A stretch of 36,054 nucleotides of DNA, taken from contig CANFZL010000004.1 in the NCBI GenBank assembly GCA_947451205.1, positions 1-36,054 of the forward strand, given 5' to 3'. The notes beneath the pieces are model-generated. The model did not search any database. It saw only the letters and a program-made list of their open reading frames with translations, and had not been told where the DNA came from. This document shows positions 8,106 to 16,366 of this stretch, piece after piece. The number at the start of each line of letters is the position of its first letter. Position 1 is the first letter of the stretch. The DNA is from Comamonadaceae bacterium (lineage in GTDB: Bacteria > Pseudomonadota > Gammaproteobacteria > Burkholderiales > Burkholderiaceae_C). A program made the translations under genes and the position numbers.

Positions 8106-9086
8106 ATGACATCACGCAGAGCGTTCAGCATACTCACGGCCATCATCCTTTTAGCCGGCATAGGGTCAACTCCTGGTTGGGCCCAAAACTACCCTGACAA
8201 ACCCGTCAAATTGATTGTCGGATTCGCCCCCGGAACGGGCCCAGACGTGTTGGCCCGAACCTTGAGTATCAAACTCGGTGAAAAGCTCAAACAGCCCGTT
8301 TTGGTCGACAACAAGTCTGGTGCAGGCGGACAAATTGCAGCCCTGTCGATCGCCAAAGCGATGCCTGATGGCTATAACTTATTGATTGCTGATGTCAGCG
8401 CCATCAGCATTGCGCCGTCCGCGTTTACAAAACTCCAATACGATCCGGCCAAAGAATTGGTGGCTATCTCTGAAGTGGCCCGGACCGATTTTATTTTGGT
8501 GGTACCGGCCAACTCACCCTTTAAAACTGTCGCAGATTTTGTCAAGGCAGCCAAAACCAATCCAGGCAAAGTTAATTTCGGCACTTTTGGCGCGGGAACA
8601 CCGGGCCACTTTGGGGCCGAAGTTTTTGCAGAGATCGCCGGCTTCAAAGTGGAACCGATCCATTACCGCGCTACCGGCGACGCGGTCACAGCCATTGTGA
8701 CTGGCGACGTTCAAGGTGCTTTTGTATCTGTTGCTTTGGGCATGGCACAAATCAAGGGCGGCAAGATGCGCGGCTTAGCAACCACTGCTCCGAAACGCTC
8801 GGCACTGGTTCCAGATGTGCCGACTTTCATTGAGGCAGGGTTTCCAAAAGCTGATTTTTCTGCTTGGTTCGCCGTCTTTGTCCCAGCCGGCACACCACCC
8901 AACATCATTGCAACACTGAATGCACAAGTTGTCGGCGCCATCCAATCACCTGACGTCAAACAAAAACTTGAAGAAGCTGGTTTCAGTGTGTCGGGGACTT
9001 CTGTTGCCGAGGTTAAAAACATGATCGCCGCTGAAAATATTCGCTGGGATCGTGTGGTCAAAGCCAGCGGTTTCAAAGTTGATTAA
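8106..9086 (+). CDS. Bug-type (tripartite tricarboxylate family) periplasmic solute receptor
   Basis: A 326-residue exported binding protein. The first ~26 residues are a Sec signal peptide (TSRR, hydrophobic core, cleavage after GWAQ or nearby). The mature protein starts with the family hallmark YPDKPVKLIVGFAPG, followed by QPVLVDNKSGAGG and VPTFIEAGFP. The length is normal. No TctA or TctB membrane gene is in the window, as is common for Bug proteins in Burkholderiales. It sits within a catabolic operon, 23 bp after the crotonase, with a purine-rich ribosome-binding site (ACACGGAGACACAA) before ATG 8106. It probably binds the acid that the ligase activates, or senses it. Confidence 0.9.
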   Translation: MTSRRAFSILTAIILLAGIGSTPGWAQNYPDKPVKLIVGFAPGTGPDVLARTLSIKLGEKLKQPVLVDNKSGAGGQIAALSIAKAMPDGYNLLIADVSAISIAPSAFTKLQYDPAKELVAISEVARTDFILVVPANSPFKTVADFVKAAKTNPGKVNFGTFGAGTPGHFGAEVFAEIAGFKVEPIHYRATGDAVTAIVTGDVQGAFVSVALGMAQIKGGKMRGLATTAPKRSALVPDVPTFIEAGFPKADFSAWFAVFVPAGTPPNIIATLNAQVVGAIQSPDVKQKLEEAGFSVSGTSVAEVKNMIAAENIRWDRVVKASGFKVD

Positions 9087-9109
9087 CCTCATTTCCCCCG
9101 ATAAGTACC

Positions 9110-9850
9110 ATGCGTTTACTTGACAAAGTTTGCATCATCACCGGATCCGCCAACGGCATTGGATTGGCATCGGCTAGGAAGTTTTCATCGGAGGGCGCTG
9201 TTTCAATTGTCTGCGACCGAGATAAAGAACTGGCTGAAAATGCTGCCGTCAGCATCCGCGCTGAAGGCGGACGCGCCTACAGCTATTTTGTAGACGTCAC
9301 TGATCGCCAAACAGTCGAGGCAATGGTCTACGACGTTCAAACCCGTTTACATCGGATTGACACCTTGGTGAACAACGCCGGTATCACAAAGGACGCTAGG
9401 CTCATCAATATGACGGAAGAAGATTGGGATGCCGTTATCAACGTCAACCTCAAAGGTGCTTTCCACTGCACGCAAGTGGTCGCCAAGCACATGCTTGCCC
9501 GCGGAACAGGCTCGATCATCAACACCTCCAGCATCACCGGTGTTTATGGAAATTTCGGTCAGGGCAACTACGCTGCGACGAAAGCTGGCGTGATAGGACT
9601 TACGAAAACATGGGCCCGAGAGCTGGGATCTAAAGGCATCCGCGTGAACGCGGTTGTCCCTGGATCCATTGCGACACATATCTTAGACACCGTGCCGCCT
9701 GAACAGCTCGATAAGATCAAAAATGGTTGCTGGTTAAAAAGGATTGGGCAGCCCGAAGAGGTTGCCAACGTGTATGCTTTCCTCGCCAGTGACGAAGCCA
9801 GTTATGTCAACGGCGCGACGATTGAAGTGAGCGGCGGCGTCTCACTTTAA
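9110..9850 (+). CDS. Short-chain dehydrogenase/reductase (FabG-like)
   Basis: A 246-residue classical SDR. The cofactor motif is ITGSANGIG near residue 11; NNAGITKD, the SSITG serine, and the YAATK tyrosine-lysine pair follow in order. The conserved asparagine lies in INVNLKGAF. NAGITKD is typical of the 3-oxoacyl-ACP reductase/3-hydroxyacyl-CoA dehydrogenase branch. In this operon, behind an acyl-CoA ligase and a crotonase, oxidation of a 3-hydroxyacyl-CoA to the 3-keto form is the natural role; the reverse (reduction) direction cannot be excluded. It is the last gene of the operon; a 57-bp gap follows before the PanE-like gene. Confidence 0.87.
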   Translation: MRLLDKVCIITGSANGIGLASARKFSSEGAVSIVCDRDKELAENAAVSIRAEGGRAYSYFVDVTDRQTVEAMVYDVQTRLHRIDTLVNNAGITKDARLINMTEEDWDAVINVNLKGAFHCTQVVAKHMLARGTGSIINTSSITGVYGNFGQGNYAATKAGVIGLTKTWARELGSKGIRVNAVVPGSIATHILDTVPPEQLDKIKNGCWLKRIGQPEEVANVYAFLASDEASYVNGATIEVSGGVSL

Positions 9851-9907
9851 TTTCTTCACTGCAGACGGCGCAAAATCAATTTCGTTTATACGCATGACTA
9901 ACCCGCC

Positions 9908-10906
9908 ATGATGTTTCAAAAAATTGCCATCTACGGCGCAGGTTCTATCGGCGGCTGGATCGGTGCACGCTTAGCGCAGCAGCCCGGGGTTGAGCTGTCC
10001 GTTGTCGCGCGTGGCGAGACCCTGGCGGCACTGAAGACCTCTGGCCTTCGCCTGCACATGTTGGGCGTTTTGACCTCGCACAGTGCGCTCACTGCCAGCG
10101 ACCATCCGGCTGATTTAGGCGTGCAAGATCTGGTCATCGTGGCCGTCAAAGCGCCGAGTCTCGCGGATGTCGCTGCACATATCGCACCGCTCTTAGGACC
10201 GAACACGGTCGTCTTGACGGCGATGAACGGTGTTCCCTGGTGGTTCTTGCAAGGCTTTGGCGGTGCGCACGCCAACACCTCCTTGTCCAGCGTGGACCCG
10301 CAGGGCCGCATCGCTCAATCGATTCCCGCAGAGCATGTCATCGGCTGTGTGGTGCACGCCAGCTGCTCACTGCGCAGCCCGGCTGAAGTGCAACATCACT
10401 TCGGCAACGGTCTGATCATTGGTGAGCCTTCTGGCCTGGTGTCTGAGCGCGTTCAAGCCCTGCACACCTTGCTACAAAACGCCGGGTTCGACACCACGCT
10501 GTCGGCGCAAATTCAAAAAGACACTTGGTACAAGCTGTGGGGCAATATGACGATCAATCCCGTCAGCGCTTTGACCGGTGCCGCGACGGACAAAATTTTG
10601 AATGACCCATTCGTGTTGAACTTCATCTCGCAAGTCATGCTGGAGGCTAAATCGATTGGCGCAGCGATCGGGATTCCGATCGATCAAAACCCGGAAGACC
10701 GGCATGCAGTCACGCGCAAACTCGGCGCCTTTAAAACCTCGATGTTGCAAGACGTGGAGGCGAAGCGCTCGGTGGAGCTTGATGCGCTGGTCGGCGCAGT
10801 CAGAGAGTTGGGCCAGATCACGGGACTGCCGACGCCCTTCACCGATGCGCTTTATGGCTTGGCGAGATTGCGGATGCAGGAGCTGGGCTTGTACCCAACG
10901 GCCTAG
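9908..10906 (+). CDS. 2-dehydropantoate 2-reductase family (PanE/ApbA-like) oxidoreductase
   Basis: A 332-residue NAD(P)-dependent reductase. The N-terminal Rossmann motif is IYGAGSIGGWIGARLA, and the catalytic-lysine region is KDTWYKLWGNMTINPVSALTG, followed by a helical C-terminal domain. In the family the reference reaction is reduction of ketopantoate, but many catabolic clusters carry paralogues with unknown 2-keto or beta-keto substrates. It lies 57 bp after the SDR on the same strand, and converges on the ABC transporter operon with a 13-bp gap. Two adjacent ATGs (9908 and 9911) are possible starts. Whether it belongs to the ligase operon or is a stand-alone gene is unclear. Confidence 0.82.
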   Translation: MMFQKIAIYGAGSIGGWIGARLAQQPGVELSVVARGETLAALKTSGLRLHMLGVLTSHSALTASDHPADLGVQDLVIVAVKAPSLADVAAHIAPLLGPNTVVLTAMNGVPWWFLQGFGGAHANTSLSSVDPQGRIAQSIPAEHVIGCVVHASCSLRSPAEVQHHFGNGLIIGEPSGLVSERVQALHTLLQNAGFDTTLSAQIQKDTWYKLWGNMTINPVSALTGAATDKILNDPFVLNFISQVMLEAKSIGAAIGIPIDQNPEDRHAVTRKLGAFKTSMLQDVEAKRSVELDALVGAVRELGQITGLPTPFTDALYGLARLRMQELGLYPTA

Positions 10907-10919
10907 GCTGAACGCAAGC

Positions 10920-11681
10920 TTAAACTCCCAAAAATCCTGCCAGCGCAGCACTGGCAGCCACCGCAGGGGCGGAACCCTGCAAAACCACCAGCCCTTTTTG
11001 CAGCACGATGGCTCGGTCGGAATGGGCCAACACCTTGCGGTAGTCTCGGTCAACGATCAAGGTGGCGATGCCGCTGGCGCGGATCTGTCCGATCACGCGC
11101 CAGATGTCGGCCACGATCAGCGGTGCCAGTCCTTCAGTGGCTTCGTCCAAAATGATGAGTTCAGGGTGCTGCATCAGCGCGCGGCCGATGGACAGCATTT
11201 GCTGCTCACCACCGGACAACTGCGCACCGAGGTTGCTGATTCGCTCTTGCAACCGCGGAAAGGTTTCCAGCACCCGCTCTAGCGACCAGTCGTTGCGCCC
11301 GTCACGGCCAAGCCGGGCGGCCATCACCAAATTTTCTCGCACCGTCAGGTTGGGGAAAACGCCGCGCCCCTCGGGCACATAAGCCACACCGAGTCGCGCC
11401 ACTTCGTGCGGTTTGGCGCGCGAGCAGTCCTTGCCGAACAGCGTCAAATGTCCCTCGCGCTGCGCCACATGACCGAGTAGGCTGCGTATTAGCGTGCTTT
11501 TGCCCATGCCGTTGCGGCCGAGCAGACCGATCGTTTCACCGCGCCCGATTTGCAGGTCGATGCCGTGCAGCACATGGCTGGAACCGTACCAAGCATGGAT
11601 CGCGTGCGCGTCCAGCAGCAGATCGACAGAAGCCACCGAAACATCGTCCGACATGGATGCGGTTGCATATAGCTTGCTCAT
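10920..11681 (-). CDS. livF: Branched-chain-type ABC transporter ATPase, LivF-like (aromatic acid importer)
   Basis: A 253-residue ATPase subunit. Walker A is GLLGRNGMGKST, the signature is QLSGGEQQM and Walker B is LIILDEATEGLAP. The switch region reads LIVDRDYRKV, where the LivF family usually has a VEQN-type sequence, so the H-loop position is unusual. The first ~10 residues are weakly supported; a second ATG at 11654 could be used. It is the last gene of the long minus-strand box operon. Together with the LivG, LivM, LivH and receptor genes it should energise uptake, most likely of benzoate or a related aromatic acid given the adjacent benzoate-CoA ligase. Confidence 0.88.
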   Translation of the reverse strand: MSKLYATASMSDDVSVASVDLLLDAHAIHAWYGSSHVLHGIDLQIGRGETIGLLGRNGMGKSTLIRSLLGHVAQREGHLTLFGKDCSRAKPHEVARLGVAYVPEGRGVFPNLTVRENLVMAARLGRDGRNDWSLERVLETFPRLQERISNLGAQLSGGEQQMLSIGRALMQHPELIILDEATEGLAPLIVADIWRVIGQIRASGIATLIVDRDYRKVLAHSDRAIVLQKGLVVLQGSAPAVAASAALAGFLGV

Positions 11682-11682
11682 G

Positions 11683-12447
11683 TCAATGCTCCCCGAGATA
11701 AGCAGCCTGCACCAGCGGATTGCTGCGTATGGCTGCCGGCGTGTCGGTCGCGATCACGCAACCATTGACCATCACCGTGATGCAGTCAGCGATGCGAAAA
11801 ATGGCGTCCATGTCATGCTCGACCAGCAAGATGGCATGCCCTTGTTTGAGTTCGGCCAACAAGGCCAGCATGCGCTCGGTTTCTTCAGCGCCCATGCCCG
11901 CCAGAGGTTCGTCGAGCAGCAGCACGTCGGGCGCCGTGGCCAGGCACATGGCGATTTCAAGCTGGCGCTTTTGGCCGTGCGACAGCAGGCCGGCATCGCG
12001 GTCCAGCAGTGGCCTCAAACCGCTGCGCTCGGCAGCGGCGTACGCTGCCGCCAGGCTTGCTTCGCAGCGCTGTGCATTCTGCCAAAAAAGCCATGGCTTT
12101 TGGATACCCGCCTGGGCCGCCAAGCGGCAGTTTTCAAGCACAGAGAAGCTCGGGTAAATCGTGTTGCGTTGGTAGCTGCGCCCCAGCCCGGCACGGGCGC
12201 GCCGCGGCTGAGTCCAGCCAGTCACGTCTTGACCCATCAACTCGACCCGGCCGCTAGACGGCTCGATTTCGCCTGACAAGATGTTGATGAGCGTGGACTT
12301 GCCCGCGCCGTTGGTGCCGATGACCGCATGCACGGTCCCGCGCTCAAGTGCCAACGAGACCTTGTCAAGCGCCAGCAGCCCGCCCCAACGGCGGCTGATC
12401 TCCTGCCCGCGCAGCAAGATGTCGGGAACGCTTTCAGACGGCTTCAT
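11683..12447 (-). CDS. livG: Branched-chain-type ABC transporter ATPase, LivG-like
   Basis: An ABC ATPase of about 254 residues. Walker A is VIGTNGAGKST, the signature region is LLSHGQKRQLEIA (SHGQ in place of SGGQ, normal for LivG proteins), Walker B is VLLLDEPLAGM, and the H-loop is LLVEHDMD. I chose the ATG at 12447 because a strong GAAGGAG lies 7 bp upstream; the ATG at 12468 would add seven lysine-rich residues and lengthen the overlap with the permease gene. With either start it overlaps the end of the LivM gene, so the two are co-translated. The stop is followed one base later by the LivF gene. Confidence 0.88.
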   Translation of the reverse strand: MKPSESVPDILLRGQEISRRWGGLLALDKVSLALERGTVHAVIGTNGAGKSTLINILSGEIEPSSGRVELMGQDVTGWTQPRRARAGLGRSYQRNTIYPSFSVLENCRLAAQAGIQKPWLFWQNAQRCEASLAAAYAAAERSGLRPLLDRDAGLLSHGQKRQLEIAMCLATAPDVLLLDEPLAGMGAEETERMLALLAELKQGHAILLVEHDMDAIFRIADCITVMVNGCVIATDTPAAIRSNPLVQAAYLGEH

Positions 12448-13429
12448 GGCGCGCTCCTTCTTCTTCACCGCGACGACCGGTCAGCCGTGCCTTGATTTGT
12501 CCTGGTAAACCCACCAGACCGCGCGGCAGCAAGACCACGCTGGCGATGATGGTCAAGCCCAAACCCATGTTCCAATGTTTCGCAAAGGCGCCAAAGATCG
12601 CTTCAGATTTGAAGAATTCCTGTAGCAGCGCAAAGGCAAACGCACCGATCAGCGCACCACGCAAATCGCCGAGCCCACCCAAAATAATCATGATGAGCAC
12701 CGCACCCGAGAGGTGCCAGCTCATCATCTCGGGATTTACGTAGCCGTCTTTGATGGCGAACAGAAATCCCGCCAGACCGGCAATGCCGCCAGAAATCACA
12801 AAGGCACCCAGCTTGTAGGGGTAGGTCGAAAAACCGGTGGCCCGCATGCGCTGTTCGTTGACGCGAATGCCTGAGAGCGCCCGGCCAAAACGTGAGCGCA
12901 ACAGCAGCGCTAAAAAGCCGAACACCGCCACCAACACAGCCAGTGTGAAACCGTACAACACGTGTGCGTTGTCCAGGTCAAGCCATGTGCCTAGCGTCGG
13001 TTTGACCATCAGGTAAATGCCGTCTGTGCCGCCGCCCAGTGGTGTGTCATGCACCACGTAATAGGCCATCTGCGCGAAGGCCAAGGTGACCATGATGAAG
13101 TAAACACCCTTGGTCCGCAGCGACAAGGCACCGACCATCAAGGCGTAAGCGCTGGCGGCCAGCACGCTGGCCGGCAGCAACCAAGCCAGCGACGACGCAT
13201 CGGTGGGCGAGGCCAGCAACACCGCCGCGTACGCGCCAATCCCAAAGAAGGCGGCATGGCCAAAGCACACCAAGCCGGTGGTGCCCACCAGCAACTCCAG
13301 GCTGAGCGCAAAGACCGCAAAGATCATGATCTTGGTGACCAAGTCAATGCCGTAGCTGCCGCTGACCAACGGGTAAAGCCCTAACGCCACAAAGGACGCG
13401 ATGGCGAATAAATTTTTAGAATTGAACAT
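12434..13429 (-). CDS. livM: Branched-chain-type ABC transporter permease, LivM-like
   Basis: A 331-residue inner-membrane permease with about eight or more hydrophobic segments. The family signature GLVCFGHAAFFGIGAYAA is near residue 53, and the coupling-helix region includes FGRALSGIRVNEQRMRATGF. The tail is charged (TGRRGEEEGARHEAV) and overlaps the LivG start. It pairs with the LivH-like permease just upstream (3-bp gap) to form the membrane channel of the importer. Length and topology are typical. Confidence 0.9.
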   Translation of the reverse strand: MFNSKNLFAIASFVALGLYPLVSGSYGIDLVTKIMIFAVFALSLELLVGTTGLVCFGHAAFFGIGAYAAVLLASPTDASSLAWLLPASVLAASAYALMVGALSLRTKGVYFIMVTLAFAQMAYYVVHDTPLGGGTDGIYLMVKPTLGTWLDLDNAHVLYGFTLAVLVAVFGFLALLLRSRFGRALSGIRVNEQRMRATGFSTYPYKLGAFVISGGIAGLAGFLFAIKDGYVNPEMMSWHLSGAVLIMIILGGLGDLRGALIGAFAFALLQEFFKSEAIFGAFAKHWNMGLGLTIIASVVLLPRGLVGLPGQIKARLTGRRGEEEGARHEAV

Positions 13430-13432
13430 CGC

Positions 13433-14320
13433 TCATCCCGCCTTGAAAAGTCCGTCCGGCTTCCACAGCAGGATCAAGGCCATCAGCACATAGACCAACA
13501 CACCGGCGGCTTCGGGTAGCAACACCTTGCCAAAGGTGTCGACCACACCGATCAACAGCGATGCCAGGAGCGCTCCCCTTATGGAGCCAATGCCGCCGAT
13601 GACCACCACCACAAAACAGATGATGAGCACACTGTTGCCCATGCCCGGGTAAACCGACGACACCGGTGCGGCCACCATGCCGGCCAACACAGCAATCGCT
13701 ACGCCCGCAGCGAATACCACGCGGTATAAAAATTTGATGTCAATGCCCAGCGACTGCACCATTTCGCGGTTCGTGCTGCCGGCGCGGATCATCATGCCCA
13801 GCCGCGTGCGCGTGAACACCAGGTACATGCCGAGCGCCAACACCAAACAAACCGCCGACACAAACAGACGGTAAACCGGGTAGGTCATGACGTCGCCCAA
13901 TGCCAGCGTGCCGGACAGCAGCGCCGGCACATCGACGCCATGCACGTCGTCGCCCACCAAGATGCTGCGCAACTCTTCAAAGACCAGAATCAAACCGTAG
14001 GTCATGAGCACCTGCTGCAGGTGTTCGCGGTCGTACAAGAAGCTGTAAAACGCCCATTCGAGCACGTAGCCCAGAATCACCGCCAGCACCAGCCCGACGC
14101 ACAAGGTAGCGAAAAATCCGCCGCCAAACGTCATCGCTACAAACGGTGCCAGCGCGTACGCCATGTAGGCGCCGATCATGTAGAAACTGCCATGCGCCAA
14201 GTTGATGACGCCCATGATTCCGAAGATCAGTGTCAAGCCTGAGGCCACCAAAAACAGCAGCAAGCCGTATTGCAGTGCGTTCAGGCACTGAATTAAAAAG
14301 ATCGACAAATCCATGGGCAA
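13433..14320 (-). CDS. livH: Branched-chain-type ABC transporter permease, LivH-like
   Basis: A 295-residue permease, almost entirely hydrophobic helices. Family features are GLTLIFGIMGVINLAHGSFYMIGAY written in parts: LTLIFGIMGVINLAHG near residue 30, and a coupling segment around TRLGMMIRAGSTNREM. A second in-frame ATG at 14314 (MDLSIF) could be the true start. It lies 18 bp after the receptor gene and 3 bp before LivM, in the expected order for a HAAT-family importer. The substrate is set by the receptor; benzoate is inferred from the operon. Confidence 0.9.
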   Translation of the reverse strand: MPMDLSIFLIQCLNALQYGLLLFLVASGLTLIFGIMGVINLAHGSFYMIGAYMAYALAPFVAMTFGGGFFATLCVGLVLAVILGYVLEWAFYSFLYDREHLQQVLMTYGLILVFEELRSILVGDDVHGVDVPALLSGTLALGDVMTYPVYRLFVSAVCLVLALGMYLVFTRTRLGMMIRAGSTNREMVQSLGIDIKFLYRVVFAAGVAIAVLAGMVAAPVSSVYPGMGNSVLIICFVVVVIGGIGSIRGALLASLLIGVVDTFGKVLLPEAAGVLVYVLMALILLWKPDGLFKAG

Positions 14321-14338
14321 ACCTCTGTGCAGAGCGGT

Positions 14339-15523
14339 TTAAAGACGGCAGCCACGGCCAGGGTCAGACAAGCCTTTGCTGGCAATCCCAATCACTTTAT
14401 TTTCTTTGCCTGTGACCTGGCGCAAGTAAAAGTCTTGCACCGGGTTGTTCGACTTGGAAATGGTGAAGGGGCCGCGTGGGCTGTCAATTTTGGCTTTGTG
14501 CAGGGCAGCAGCAAATTCGGCTTTCTTGCTCACATCGCCTTTGACGGCGCTCAGGCCAATACCCAGCATTTGACCGGCGTCGTAACCTTGCACAGCGTAA
14601 ACGTCAGGCTGCAATTTATAGGCCTTGGCGTAGCTCAGGCGAAAGGCGTTGTCGCGCGGCGTGCCAAGGCTGTCCGCGTAATGTAGCGCCGTCAGCAGGC
14701 CGTCGGCGTCGGCGCCTTGGGCTTCCAGCGTGCCATCGGTCAGGAAGCCTGAACCGTACAGCGGGATATTTTTCTTCAATCCGGCTGCCGCGTAGTCCTT
14801 GACAAATTTCACCGCGCCGCCGCCAGCAAAAAAGGTGTAAACCGCATCCGGCTTGGTGGCGGCAATGTCGGTCAGCAGGGATTGAAACTCGACGTTCGGG
14901 AACGGCAAGCTGAGTTCTTTGACGACTTTACCGCCACCTTTTTCAAAGGCTTCTTTGAACCCTTTCACGGACTCGTCGCCGGCTGCGTATTTCCAGGTGA
15001 TGGTGACGACCTTTTTAAGTCCTTTTTTAGCCATGACTTCGCCCATGGCGTAGCCGGGTTGCCAGTTGGAAAAGGAGCTGCGGAAAATATTGACGGCGCA
15101 CATTGGGCCCGTCACGGCGTCAGCACCCGCGTTGGGCACGATCAACAACGTACCGCTGTCTTTGGCCACTTTGGCCATGGCCATGGCCACGCCTGAATGC
15201 ACGGTGCCGATCAGCACATCCACGTTGTCACGCTTGATCAGTTTGTTGACGTTGTCCGTTGCCTTGGAGGGGTCCGACTCGTCGTCGACTTTGAAGAACT
15301 CGATCTCACGACCACCCAGCTTGCCGCCGTTTTCAGCGACGTACAGACGAAAACCATTTTCAATCGCCGTGCCCAGTGAGGCAAAAGTGCCGGTGTACGG
15401 CAGCATCAGGCCGACTTTGAGCTTGGCCGGCGCTTGTGCCAGCGCAGTGCTGGCGCTGGCCAGCAAACTGAGGGCGGCTAGGGCGGCCACGAGCGGGCGG
15501 CGGGTCATTTGGATTGGTTTCAT
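14339..15523 (-). CDS. Periplasmic substrate-binding protein of the HAAT ABC importer (LivK-like)
   Basis: A 394-residue type I periplasmic receptor. The N-terminal ~30 residues form a Sec signal peptide (MTRRPLVAALAALSLLASAS, cleavage near ALAQA). The mature part starts LKVGLMLPYTGTFASLGTAI, the standard fold entry for ABC receptors of the branched-chain amino acid family. A strong AAGGAGA ribosome-binding site precedes the ATG at 15523. Its position between benzoate-CoA ligase/alpha-beta hydrolase and the permeases suggests it binds benzoate or a substituted benzoate; receptors of this type in aromatic-degradation clusters bind aromatic acids, but no ligand residue can be assigned here. Confidence 0.9.
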   Translation of the reverse strand: MKPIQMTRRPLVAALAALSLLASASTALAQAPAKLKVGLMLPYTGTFASLGTAIENGFRLYVAENGGKLGGREIEFFKVDDESDPSKATDNVNKLIKRDNVDVLIGTVHSGVAMAMAKVAKDSGTLLIVPNAGADAVTGPMCAVNIFRSSFSNWQPGYAMGEVMAKKGLKKVVTITWKYAAGDESVKGFKEAFEKGGGKVVKELSLPFPNVEFQSLLTDIAATKPDAVYTFFAGGGAVKFVKDYAAAGLKKNIPLYGSGFLTDGTLEAQGADADGLLTALHYADSLGTPRDNAFRLSYAKAYKLQPDVYAVQGYDAGQMLGIGLSAVKGDVSKKAEFAAALHKAKIDSPRGPFTISKSNNPVQDFYLRQVTGKENKVIGIASKGLSDPGRGCRL

Positions 15524-15544
15524 CTTGTCTCCTTCGGGTGGTTG

Positions 15545-16366
15545 TTAGGCTGGCTGGGTGAGTGGAAAATGGTGTTTGAAAAATGCTTCAATGCGCGCGA
15601 TCAACTGCGCTGGCTGGTCGCGGTGCGGGGAATGGCCGCATTCTGCCAGTTCAAACAACTCGGTCTGCGGCACGCTTGTGGCAATGTCGCGAATTTGGCT
15701 CAGTGTGCCGTACTCGTCGTCGAGTCCCTGTATCGCCAACAACGGGCAAGTGATGGTGGCAACGTCCGCCACGATCGTCCATGACCGGAAAGCCGGGTCT
15801 AGCCAGATTTTGTTCCAGCCCCAAAAAGCAGAATCGGGGTCTGCATGGTGGCGCGCCAAGCGCTGGCGCAAATCGGTTTCTACATAAGCTGTGCGCGTTT
15901 TAGCAATGCTGCTGACCGAGATGTCTTCCACCCTGATGTGCGGCGCCAAGAGCACCGCGCCGGCCACACGATTCGGGAAACGTGCAGCGTACAGCAAAGC
16001 GATCGAGCCACCATCGCTGTGGCCCAGCAAGCAAGGTGGGTTGGCAGCGGTGTCCACGCCCAAGGCCAGCAGCAAAGCGGGCAACACCTCATGCGCTTGG
16101 CGGTGCATGAAGTCGGGCGCCCAAACGTCGTCAGCCGCACGTGGGGTCGACTGGCCGTAGCCGGGTCGTGAATAGACCAGCCCGCGGCAGCCCAAGGCAC
16201 GGCACAGCGTCTGCGGGAAGTCGCGCCACATCGACAACGAGCCTAGACCTTCGTGCAAAAAAACCAGCAGCGGCGCGTCGGAATTTTCTTCGCCCAGCCA
16301 CTGGTATTCGACGCGCACAGCCCGTCCAGCCCAATCGATCTCGGCCGTCAAGGTGCTCTGCATCAT
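15545..16366 (-). CDS. Alpha/beta hydrolase of the box operon
   Basis: A 273-residue alpha/beta hydrolase. The nucleophile elbow is LLGHSDGGS; the oxyanion region is LVFLHEGLGSLSMWRDFP; a likely acid is in GLDDEYG and the catalytic histidine in AECGHSPHRDQP. No signal peptide is seen, so it is cytoplasmic. It overlaps the benzoate-CoA ligase stop as ATGATG, with possible starts at 16366 or 16363. Genes of this type recur in box clusters, where a role in hydrolysing a CoA ester or lactone intermediate has been suggested, but its reaction is not established. A thioesterase relieving CoA sequestration is one possibility. Confidence 0.83.
   Translation of the reverse strand: MMQSTLTAEIDWAGRAVRVEYQWLGEENSDAPLLVFLHEGLGSLSMWRDFPQTLCRALGCRGLVYSRPGYGQSTPRAADDVWAPDFMHRQAHEVLPALLLALGVDTAANPPCLLGHSDGGSIALLYAARFPNRVAGAVLLAPHIRVEDISVSSIAKTRTAYVETDLRQRLARHHADPDSAFWGWNKIWLDPAFRSWTIVADVATITCPLLAIQGLDDEYGTLSQIRDIATSVPQTELFELAECGHSPHRDQPAQLIARIEAFFKHHFPLTQPA

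Noticed and set aside
10907-10919. A bidirectional terminator between the PanE-like gene and livF
   Set aside because: The 13-bp gap has no dyad or T run; if a terminator exists it is inside a coding end and not visible.
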